Position numbers and translations under genes: made by a program | Shown here: positions 25,501 to 42,051 of the stretch, one piece after another | How the letters are laid out: every line of letters starts with the position of its first letter | Numbering within the stretch: the stretch's first letter is position 1 | NCBI RefSeq assembly: GCF_047495875.1 | Contig: NC_092464.1 | Location: 25,638,865-25,702,864 of the forward strand | Origin: Pithys albifrons albifrons | Lineage: Eukaryota > Chordata > Aves > Passeriformes > Thamnophilidae | DNA length: 64,000 bases | Direction of reading: 5' to 3' | Notes under the pieces: model-generated | Told to the model about the DNA's origin: nothing | Databases searched by the model: none | Seen by the model: only the letters and a program-made list of their open reading frames with translations

Positions 25501-28500
25501 AAGAACTGTCTTGGAATTGTTAAAGCATAGCAAAACATAAGCTAGTTTCAGCTAAAGACTACAAGATGGCTTGTTTACTGCTGAGGGACTTAATAAAGGT
25601 CTGGATAGTTATCTGGATTTTGTTAGCTCTTTCATCCTTCACAAGTCTCCTGTAGCTCTTATCCTTCCACTGAGAAGAGGTGTTAATGACTGGTTTTCTC
25701 CTCTTGCATCTATGCCCAAGTCATCCTCAGATGAACAGCTGACTAGAAGAGACATGGTAATAACTGTAACCACATTGTTGTATCCTCATCCATACGTGTC
25801 TCCCTCTTTGCCTAACGTTTAAGCAATGGCCATAATCAGAAGGAAGGACAGAGGTGAGCAGACTGATAGTAGGGCCAGCGCATAATGATTAGCAAGGTCA
25901 ATAAAGCCAGAGGACATGTGTGCCCTCAGTGATAGACTGCCCATGTGTCAGTGCTCATTTTTGTCTCACTAGCATGTCATCAGTGGTAGCTTCCTCCTAG
26001 TCCCTCTCCTTTGTCTTCTCTTTCTTATCCTCTTTGCATGCTGCTCTTCTCTTTTGGTATGCTGTGTTGTTCCAGTTTGCAGTCTGTTTTGGTTTTTTGA
26101 GAAACCACATTTTAAATAGCAAAAATTTGCATTTCTATGTTACATACCTTTGCCTACATTCCTGTACCTTCAATTTTTTATGCCCATGTGTTTGTTGATT
26201 ATCTGGGTACAACCTAGTCCTCCTGACACTTGAAGTGAATTACTTTACCTTGCACTTTCATGCCTTCCTATCAGCATATAAGTTCAAATTCCACTGATTT
26301 TCATTTGGTCTGGTAGTTGAACACCACCTCCTCAAGAGGTCAAGCTGAAGCCTGTCACTAGAAAAATACAAAGAAGCATGTGGAGTTGGTGGTGTTGCTA
26401 AAGACAGGTACCTCTACCCCACCAGTCCCCTTCCTGAAAAGCCTGGCTGGTACGATCGACTTCCTAGACCAAATTTATGGTGAAAATGGTGTAGCAGAAT
26501 GAATCAAAGCATTACTTGATTGTGTGGATTTAGAAAACAATGCATGCATAAATGGGCAATTTTTAAAGGTTACCAAAATAGCAGGGTCAGGCTGTCACTT
26601 TTTTGAGATTAAGAACTTACTGTTTTTTTACATCACAAATACGATGTTCTGAGTTATCTGGTTACTGGCTGAGATATTTTTCAATTGTAATTTCAATTGC
26701 CTTAAATGGATGAGTGAGAGCCCCTTGTGATACAGTTAACATTGCCTGAAATTAAAGATCCAAACAGAAATACAGTCAGACATGTAATCATGATAAAAGG
26801 ACAGTAAACTTAGTGAACTATTACAACAACTTGGTGAAGTGTCCCTCATGAAAATTTCTTTTACCTATAATTGGGAACACTGGAGTCAATTACTTGAATC
26901 AGTCAAGTCCTGTGGCAGATGATTGGGGTGGATCACAGCTTAGAGACACTGATGTTAGTGCTTAATGGTATAACAGCATTCTGCTGCCTTATGGAAGATG
27001 TTCCTCCTCCATTGAATGTGCAGTTATTTATGAAGAGTGTAGGAGCTCCACAAGAATATCATGGTAAGTCAGTGGTTTGGGCACCAAGCCATGCTGGAAA
27101 GGTCTGAGTAGAATGGGAACTGGTGTCTTCCCTAAGGACAGGAAGTCCTGTGATGATCTTCCAATTTTGCTCTGAGCTGTATCTTATGCCTGTGAACAAC
27201 TCTGGTTCACTGACAGTAGGATCTTCTCAGAGTAAAGCTTTGATTTTAATGTGCTGACACTTCTTGATGAAAACCAGTTTTGTCCAGTTGGGGCCAACCC
27301 TACTTCCCCAGTTTGTAACAGGATCAGACAGGCCTCCAACAGCAAAATGGGACTGGTGAAATGTAGAGGTTACTCATATATCTTATCTTGCATACACTTA
27401 GATGAGAGCTGATCTTTCCCTCTTGAACATACTCATTCTTAATGTTTTATAAGCTTTTCTAAGTCCTTTGTGCCATATCTTCTCACATTATCACGTAAGG
27501 CATTTTAGATGACTCTTACTGCATCTGAAGTTGGATCCTCATGAATCCTGTATTATTTAGGGCTTTCAAACTTTGGTTTCTTATGCAGCCACTGGAAAGA
27601 AGTAACTAATGCATACATTAGACATCTCTTGGAGGTACCACCATTACTTCCCACCACTGACTATACAGGAGCCCAAATCTGGCAAATAATCACTTGTAGC
27701 TTTTGATGGCTTTCTTACATCTGGACAGCTTCAGGCTATATCTGAACTGGCAGATGTGTCAGCACTTTTGAGCTCCTGAGCCTTATTTTGGCTTCTCCCA
27801 AACCACTACTAGGAAGGAATCAACTTCTTTATTCCACATCACACACACACATACCCTACCTTGATTTGCAGCCAGAATCCTGTGGAATCCTTTACTACTC
27901 CTCCCTCTGACTGATTTTGGTGGGGCTCAAATGTCTATCTCAGGGGACACTCATCCTATATTGGATACCCGGCTAGAATGATCTCCCTTGCTGCTGCATT
28001 AAAACACAGAGCTCCTTCTTGACTCTGCTCATAAGGCAGTCACCTTCCCTTGACATTGCTCAATTCCAGTGTGGGCTTCTCTCTTTGATAAAAGCAATTA
28101 AAATCATTAATTTGATTTAATCACTGTCCAAATATTCATTTTATCTGATTACAAGGAATGACAAAGGGTGATAAAATAGCATTCTGAGATTTCATGGAAA
28201 TGGTCTCTCTATGGTATGAGTTCAGAATTTTGAATTTGCTTCAGAGCTTGCTTTCTGTCAAGAGGCCAAGCTGACTTGAGGAAGAGGGTGGAGTTGCCTG
28301 TTCAGACAGGATTTTTTTAGGTTTTGCCCTTTACCTCTGGAGCCAGAGGCCTGGCTCACATCCAGCTGTATTAAAAAAAAAAAGATTATGGTATTTTCTA
28401 GGTAATTTAAAATAGCAAGACCAAAGTGAAGTCAGGTGACTTGAAATCAGCCCCAAGTTCTTCACATGAAATGTTTCTCATGATTTTGGTTTTCTCTGTA

Positions 28501-29996
28501 GCTGTACTTGAAAAGTTATAGGAAAATATTCTTCAGCTGGCCAACATATTTAATCTACTCACACAAACTATGGTGCTTCTTTGTGAAACCTTTTGTGAAG
28601 AATGGCACACACAGAGATAAAAATAAAAGTCATCTAAAATAGCAAAGCTGTTCTAAAAAATTCAGTGGGCTAAACTGTATTTCAGAAAATCCTAACATAA
28701 ATTCAGCTGTAGTGGTAAAAGCTTTATTTGCACATGGAAAGTAGATTTTGATTTCAGGAGCTCATATAATCTGGTGAAATCTAAATGCAAACCTCACACT
28801 GACAGTTCTGTCAGAATTATACTGAAGGATCAAGCTCGCATGTGATAGTGAAACATTTCAAGACAATTATCAATATATAAAGCCCAGAACTTCTTCCCTA
28901 ATAGAAATTTTCTACCACCTGCTACATGCAGCCGTCCTTTCTCCACTATGTGAGAGATTTCTGTTATCAGTAAAAAAAAAGGAACCTTTCAAAGTCCTAC
29001 AAGATGGAGTAATCTTCAATAATAATTCGCCTCAGAGTCATTGCTTGCTGACCCATGGAAGCTCTGCAAGCATCCTGGTGGCACCAGCTACAAATACTAA
29101 CCTTGACTGTTTAGCAGATTGTGTCATAACATCAGTCTGTGTCAGCTGTCTTGCAATGTTCCTCATGCTCCTGCTTCTCCTTCCTGGCAGTTGGAACTGC
29201 AACAGCAGGGTCACTTGAAAGCCTGGCAATTCACTGAGTACACATGCAATGCTGGGCCAGGTACCCTGTGACAAAGCAGCATTTTCCATTAAAATTAAAA
29301 TTTAATTTTCAGGGGCCTCATACTGAATGTTCCAATCAGAGTCACAGGGGTGGGAAACAACTTAACCACAGCTACATTATTCCACTCCTCTCCTCATCTT
29401 GCAATTTGAGCTAAACTACCTCTCTTTAATAACCTGAGGCCCAAAGCAGGGAGACTGGTCCCATTGACTCCCACAGAGGTACACTCAGGACCTAATTGTG
29501 TGTCACTGCCTCTCCTGCATGACAGAAAAGCACTAGCACAGTGATCCAGCTTATCCCAAAGCATCTCACTTGTTCTTAAGCTCTGCTTCCTTATCCCATC
29601 TATGTGGGATATAAACAGGGAGTGACAGGTAGAGGCAGAAGATCAAATCTGCCCTTCAGAGTTTCACTCTCTGTTCAGTGTTTCCTCTAACCAGGATTTG
29701 GTCATTCTTCCATCAGTCTACAAAAAACATACCCTGCTCATATTTCTCAGCAAGTCCTTCAAGAGCTTCTCTGAAAAAAATCCAGGAATATAGTAATATA
29801 AAGGCAGGAGTATGAGCTACAGAAACTGTGAATCAGTTTGCTAGGCATGGACAGTAAGACTTTCTATAGTGTTTAGAGCTTGTTAAAAGAAATTGAGACA
29901 TTTTTAGAAGTAGGGAGAAATTCCAAAAGAAAATGAGAGTATTTCCAAAGAAATCCCATGACACAAATGCATAGTTAGTAGCTTAGGAAGAAGTAC

Positions 29997-30630
29997 TGTT
30001 GTGCTGGCTTAAAGGTAAACTGGCAGGAGAAACAAACGCAATACAAAAGAGATTATAGTCAGAGTTACAATTTAATAACAATATTATAATAAATGCAATG
30101 GCACAAAGAGAAATTGGGTTTAACCCACGAACCCCAGAAGTATAACCCAGCACCCTGCAGCACAAACACAACGGTGTTTGTTAGCCTCTGTGCTGAACAC
30201 CACGTGGTTTTCCCAACTCCAAAGTAAAAAGAAGTGAGAAACCTGTTGGTGCAGATGACAGTCGCAGTCTGATGGAGAGTGGTGGTCTCCTCCTGTCGAG
30301 GTTCTAGTCCTCCTCGGGATCTAATGAGTGGTTCCCCAAATTCCAAAACCCCCAAGATTATATCCCCTCAGGTCCAGGTGGGACCACCCCGTACCTCCCT
30401 CAGGGCGGGGAATTAGACAATGGATGATCTGACTCTGTGAGTCATAGGGTATTTTGGAGTCATTGATGACCCATTAGCAGACATGACACCTCAGGCTGGA
30501 TGTGGTGCTAACGACTCCCTGAAAGGGAGTTATCACAGCTGTTACCTCACAGGTGTCTTTCACACCCAGCTTCCACCCTGAGGGGCTGGGTGTACCCTGG
30601 GCAGCTGCTGCAAATGTTCCATTGTTAACA
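29997..30630 (-). mobile_element. Solo LTR of an endogenous retrovirus (ERVL-like guess)
   Basis: Read on the minus strand, the block starts TGTTAACAATGG and ends CCAGCACAACA, so it has matched TGTT...AACA ends as LTRs do. A TATA-like GGGGATATAATC and a GTATTGCG/TTTCTCCTGCCAG 3' end are also seen on that strand. Flanks are GTAC (29993-29996) and GTTC (30631-30634), compatible with a 4-bp target duplication carrying one change. Base composition and word use differ from the surrounding intron. No internal gag/pol sequence and no second LTR is present, so it is a solo LTR. The family is not determined by eye. Confidence 0.65.
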
Positions 30631-33424
30631 GTTCATGGGAAATGGCATAGAGGGCTTAGAATAATAGACAGCTTTGATCACACCCACACAGTGATAACTG
30701 GTTCCAGCTTGCTGAACTAGGACAGTTGTCCTGCTTAAAGCATGTTTTAAATAAAAGGTGGAAACATTTAACAATGAAATCAGCAGTTGAGGAAATATAG
30801 AACAAATGGCAAATACCTGTACAGGCTGCTCCATTGTTGCCATCTGCACTCCAGGTTGTTGTAGGTGAGTGAAGCATAGAATATTAAACCTCAACCATTG
30901 GAAATCTATAGACACAACCCTTGTAAGTGTGGAGTAAGAGGTGTTCCAGATTGGGAATGAAACTGACTGATCTAAAATGCAGAAACAAGAATACAGCAGC
31001 CTGGCCAGCTGGAACTGGGGATAAAAGTGAGTTGGGGAATACTGTAATCCACTCTGCATACTATCTTCTTCATAAAACCTTTCTTAAGCCTGTTTTGTAG
31101 AGTTTCAATGGCTTACATACGTTGATGTTTGTAAAGGTCATCCCTTGGAAGCAGATCTCTTGAGTAATTTAAATTTACACTAGACATCAAGTAATACACA
31201 TTTAAATCAAATTCACTGAAAATAGTTCCTCAGCTAATATGCACTGGTGAAGAGGAATGCCATGCTTTCTGCTTTTTTTTCTTCAGAAAATAAGTATGTC
31301 TTTTTCCATTGGATTAGTGGAAAGGCAGGGTAGAAGAAAACTACTGAAGTCTAGCAACACAGCCAGAGTGTGGTGCACTGCTGTGAAGGACTTAAAACAT
31401 TTAAGAAGGATTAACCAAATAAGCAGTTTAACTGTCAGTAGAGCTAGCTTTCAGGCTGTCTCTACAGATTCCAAAAGCTCTACTCTTTTGACTTTCTGGT
31501 GCTCTTAAGTCAGGTGCTGTCTGACTTCCCAGGTTGTTTTTATTTCATGCCCAAGTATTAGACATTAAGATCAGTTCTCATTAAAACTTCCTGTGCCAAC
31601 CATCAAAATTTTTTGCCCTTGCTCCCTTTTTTTATGCTCACTCATGACGCTTTGACTTTGAAGGAAACCACAAAACTGTAATCATCACATTATCTCCAGA
31701 CTTGGTCTGCTCTCATAGCCCCTTTCCTTTTGGTCTCACAATACTGCACAACACTCATGGCTGTTGTTAATATGGTGTGAGCCAGAAGTATGTGTTTGGC
31801 TTATTTTCTTTAGAATGGAAGACAGTGGAGTGGAAACAAAGGAGACAGCAGAGTGTGTGGTGTCACCATACATCTGTAACAATGAAGGTACCATCTAGGG
31901 AAATACCTTTAAGTGGAGCTGACACCCACAGAAATTGTGCCAATGTGTAAAACGCTCCTTTCATGAAACAGTCAAAGCCAATAGCTTTTTCCATGACTTT
32001 TCAGAAGTCAGATGCTAGTTATAACCTGTGGATATGTGTACATTCCTTTATATGGATAATTGCCTACTTTATGTGTGGTGCCTCCTCGATTAAAGAAAAT
32101 TCTTCTATGCAAATAAGTGGAATAGACTGGTCAAGTTTATATGTGGAAACCCCCTTTTTATATAAATATGTAGAATTTATTTTGGTGAGCTTTTTACTTC
32201 ATAGACAAGTGTTAGTTCCTAGACAGCTCCAGGCTATTTAAAATGTTCACTCTTCATTGTCCTAAACAATGTCTGTATACAAACACTGAGGATGAACAAT
32301 TGATTTTACTGATAAACGAAGGACACAAAATCAGGTGTCTTGGAGTTGTCTGATTTGGGTTTTTCCACTAAATGATCAAATCTTGTCCTACTGGAATCAG
32401 TGTCAAAACTCCATTGATTCAGTACAGCCACATTTTCACCCTACCCTCTTTTTTCAGTAATAAGTAGATTTGGGTCAAGTTTGTCCGGAGATACTTCTTT
32501 AAACTATTTCTTCTGCTCTACTGAATGAGTGGGTTGATATTTAAGAATGAAAGCTCATCACGTTTAAATTTCACTTGTTTTATAATAATAGCCATATGTT
32601 GGTTATAGATTGTGTAAGTCTGAAGTTTTGGTTATTTAAAACTGCTTTGAAGTGACCTTTACATGGTTTGACATTTCAACATGTTCTAAAAGCAGTCAGT
32701 ATCAGTCCTTACTCATAAATCCTTACATTAAAAGAATCTGCAGGTCTGGGCTGTAGTTAACTGTAAGGAAGTCCTGTGAACGTTTATACACATACTTAAC
32801 CTTACAAATCGAGTCTTCACAATGCAATCAAAATAACTGCTCTCAGAGGACAAAATCTGACCAGGATGAAATGTCAACTTCTAAGAAAGGCCACTTTCTG
32901 TTACTTTTGAAGACAAGATGGGAAGAAAGAGGAACCTCCAGCCTGACCTGATGCAGTTGTTACATTCTTCTCTGGTTAAATAGTGGATTAAGACAAGACA
33001 TAGTATGGGAAGTACTTTTATTTTTTTCAGTGGTGACTAGTCAGGCTGGCAGGGGCAGCAGTCCTGGGGGCAGTATTGAAGGCTGTAGCTCAGCTCCACT
33101 ACCACTGCCTAGTGTTCCCATATGATTTCTCCTCGATTTCCCAGTGACACAGCAGTTGATCTTGCCTTTAGTTTGGCTGCTGACAAGGCTGCAATTTCTT
33201 ATTTCTTTGCAGTGTTCCATTCCCTGTCCATCTCCATTCACTTGTGCATCTTTCCTTGCATGTCTGAGATCCTTCTCAAAAGCCATATTATTCCTGTTGT
33301 CCAGGAATGTCTGACTTTCTATCTGACTGGATATTTCCACTGTTACAGTAAAGGTGTTTGATCTTTTGTATTTGAGGCTTTTCACCTCAAATACCAGCAC
33401 TTCCAAGAGATTTTATTTTGAAAA

Positions 33425-33580
33425 TAGGGGAACAAAGGCACATCAGCTAAAGCTAAAAACTTGGTTGTAATAATGCCAAGGTCATGGGTTCAATCTCCTA
33501 TGTGGACCATTGACTTAAGAGTTGGACTCGATCCTTGTGGGTGCCTTCCAACTCAGAATTGCCTGTGATTCTGTGATTTG
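33425..33580 (+). mobile_element. tRNA-Ile-derived SINE with CR1 tail (TguSINE1-type)
   Basis: The head follows tRNA-Ile: GCTAAAGCTA near the A-box position, TTGTAATAATGCCAAGGTC for the anticodon/variable region, and the B-box GGTTCAATCTCC at 33487-33498, ending TGTGGACCA. It is followed directly by a CR1-like 3' end (gagttggactcgatccttgtggg, ccttccaactcagaa) and the octamer ATTCTGTG at 33568-33575. A tRNA-Ile head fused to a CR1 tail is the arrangement of TguSINE1 described from passerine birds. The copy is diverged and the A-box is poor, so transcription is unlikely. It is the best taxonomic clue in the window. Confidence 0.75.
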
Positions 33581-34008
33581 CCGGAGACTATACAGCATGT
33601 GAAGAGCAAGGTACAAACAAGCACCACATCTCCTGACACTTCCTTCAAATGCCTTGGTCTTTAAGCATGAATTGGAAAATAGACTAGCAGAACTAAAAAG
33701 AGCATTTTAAAAGTGCCACACTCAAAATAAGATCAAAACAAGTTTTGATATGCTGACAAAAAGGAAATACTGTTTGAAGTTTGTCCCGAATTGACTGGTA
33801 TCTTAATAAACCTCTAACTTCTGTGAAATTTTGTTACTTCTCCCATGACATTAAATGTCAAAGTTCTACATGTGCATCACTTTTCCCATGAATAAGAAAA
33901 ATACCATTCACCTAGCAGTAGACCAGATTTCCTTTTCTTTTGGGATACTACTATATTCAATGGCCAGTTTTCCAGCATTTAGAAACTTGATATATTTGAA
34001 CCAAAATT

Positions 34009-34021
34009 AGATGTTTTCAGT
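34009..34021 (+). repeat. Target-site duplication, left copy (AGATGTTTTCAGT)
   Basis: This is a perfect 13-bp direct repeat of 34332-34344. The two copies bracket the 5S-headed insertion exactly, as expected from target-primed or LINE-type endonuclease insertion. Confidence 0.85.
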
Positions 34022-34331
34022 CGTGGCAGTTAAATGCCTCCCTGACATCCGATCCCGTCAGATCTCAGAAGCTAAGCAGGATCAGCCCCGGATTAGTACT
34101 TGGATGGGAGACCTCCTGGGAAATGCCGGGTGCTGTAGGTTCTACTCCTGAGGACTTCACTGGCACTGTCCAAGCTTGCTCGGCCATGGCAGATGAACCT
34201 CAGCACTTAAATGGTGGGGCCAGTTCTGCACACGCTGAGCCTCACCTAAATTCCACTGTGCAGGCTGGAAGGGCACACCCATGTGGGGAGAGCCCTTCCC
34301 AAATCTTGGTTCGCGAAGCCGAGCCACACAC
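34022..34331 (+). mobile_element. 5S rRNA-headed retroposon, 310 bp, with perfect 13-bp flanking repeats
   Basis: The first about 118 bp (34023-34140) are clearly 5S rRNA-like. The Pol III internal promoter is kept: AGCTAAGCAGG (box A) at 34070-34080 and TGGATGGGAGACC (box C) at 34101-34113, with GGGTGCTGTAGG at the 3' end of the gene part. The first 30 bases are more diverged. The normal T-run terminator is replaced by TTCTACT, and 191 bp of unrelated sequence follow, ending GTTCGCGAAGCCGAGCCACACAC. There is no poly-A and no CR1 tail. The element is flanked by a 13-bp direct repeat (34009-34021, 34332-34344). It could be a retroposed 5S read-through transcript including spacer, or a member of a 5S-headed SINE family. 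It is not a functional 5S gene. Confidence 0.8.
34023..34140 (+). pseudogene. 5S rRNA-like pseudogene (head of the insertion)
   Basis: The alignment to vertebrate 5S rRNA is strong from GATCCCGTCAGATCTCAGAA onward, with substitutions and small indels in the loop E/IE region (ATCAGCCCCGGATTAGTAC). The terminator is lost. It would not give a normal 5S rRNA, but the internal control boxes look largely usable. Confidence 0.85.
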
Positions 34332-34344
34332 AGATGTTTTCAGT
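34332..34344 (+). repeat. Target-site duplication, right copy (AGATGTTTTCAGT)
   Basis: This is the exact second copy of the 13-bp repeat at 34009-34021. Sequence after it (gaaaatacacaatg) appears to be the original intron. Confidence 0.85.
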
Positions 34345-34879
34345 GAAAATACACAATGCAGCAGATAGGCATTGAGAATCCATATGGCCCACAGCAACAC
34401 AGAGATTATGAGTGTGGATGCAAAGCTGTCTGTCCCAAGTGCAGTTCCAGCACCAACATCCATCGAAGCACCAAGGAGTGCAAGAGGACCAAAACCAAAA
34501 CTACCAAGGACCCAGCTATAAGTAGATGTCAAACTCACTGCTTTATTGCTCTAAATTAATAATATATGAAAGAAAAGGTATATAACAATTGGAATCAGTT
34601 GCTCCGCTTTTTGGGAAATGATGCATGGCTATCTACATTGAGTGAGGCACTCTGGCCACAGTTTCCTTTGTAAAATGCGTGGGGGTGCATTCCATAGTGA
34701 CCTGACCGGGATGTTCTGTGGCTGCGACTTGACGCTCACATGGCACCCTCCGTGTGCTGCATGTGGCGAGGCCGGGGGCGCCCGTCCGGCCGTGCCCCTC
34801 TGGCCAGGGAGGCGGCAGGGAATGGCAGAAGGAGGGACACCCTCGGAGAAGTCCCATTGTTTAGATTTCTGTCACAAGT

Positions 34880-35060
34880 CATGAGAATACTTAATTTCTT
34901 TCGTCTCTGGAGTTTTCATTATCATTCAAATTTCATTTTCCATTAATTGATCGGGGATTAGCGGAGCCATTATGCAAAAAATTAAAGACAAGCCAGATGC
35001 GATGAATAATTCATGAGGGACAATTGCAATTTATTCCTGGTGCACTTCATAACTTCCCTG
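34880..35060. promoter_or_regulatory. Candidate conserved enhancer block upstream of exon 15
   Basis: This AT-rich block directly abuts the CpG island and is crowded with developmental transcription-factor-like sites: ATTAATTG near 34942-34949, GGATTA (PITX/OTX type) at 34955-34960, ATGCAAA (octamer type) at 34972-34978, GATGAATAATTCATGA near 35000, and CAATTGCAATTTAT near 35021. The texture (no poly-A slippage, complex words) looks like conserved non-coding DNA. This is inference from one sequence. The nearby mammalian exon 15 is a known DLX5/6 limb enhancer. Confidence 0.45.
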
Positions 35061-35439
35061 CGACTCCCCGCCTGCTGCAGATGACAGCCTTCCCTCCCTC
35101 CCTCCCTCCCTCCTTTCGTCCCTCCCGGCCGGGCCAGGTCGGGCAGCCCGAGGCGCGCCCGGGGCCGGGGCGCTGCCGCCTCCCGCCGCTGGGTGGCAGG
35201 CGCCGCCTGCGGTGCGCGGGGGGCCGCGGATGCGCCGCGCAGCTCCCGGTGCTCTCACGCTCCTTATCGCAGGGACCGCCAGCGCGGTTGGCTCGGGCGG
35301 GAGCGGCGGTGCCTGCCCGCTCTCTGCTCCCTGCCTGCCTCCCGCACGCCCTCCCGCCGCCGGGTAGCCGGCCGGGAGCAGGAGCAGCGGCGGGCGCTCC
35401 CCCCCGCCCCATCAGCCGCGCGTCCCACACCCCTCACAC

Positions 35440-41925
<6,486 letters not shown>

Positions 41926-42051
41926 GTTCCTACAGCCAGTGTCACCATAGAAGGAGCTTCTGCCCTCAACCGTGTCCGCTGGGCCCAGACTGGGAAGGAG
42001 GTAGCAGTTGGTGATTCAGAAGGCCGCATATGGGTCTATGATGTTGGAGAG
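41926..42051 (+). CDS. DYNC1I1: DYNC1I1 exon 16: WD40 propeller
   Basis: This 126-nt, 42-codon exon reads [20 protein letters not shown], then [20 protein letters not shown] and GE. Blade signatures are [20 protein letters not shown] and the closing RIWVYDVGE. The acceptor is AACAG and the donor is GTATTA, a slightly weak donor (no G at +5). Both ends are phase 0. The frame also stays open upstream to 41803, but that part is intron: the exon start is set by continuity with ...NNDTE and by the AG at 41924-41925. No lesions are seen. Confidence 0.97.

Noticed and set aside
33425..33500. Functional tRNA-Ile gene
   Set aside because: The acceptor and D-arm positions do not pair, the A-box is degraded, and the sequence runs directly into a CR1 tail.
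34023..34140. Functional 5S rRNA gene
   Set aside because: Diverged 5' end, changed loop E region and missing T-run terminator, and it sits inside a unit flanked by target duplications.
34345..34560. Cys-rich + strand frame (CGCKAVCPKCSS region) and a hydrophobic minus-strand frame just after the 5S-headed insertion
   Set aside because: It looked zinc-finger-like at first, but the Cys spacing fits no family I know. The frame is short and straddles the insertion boundary, so it is probably intron.
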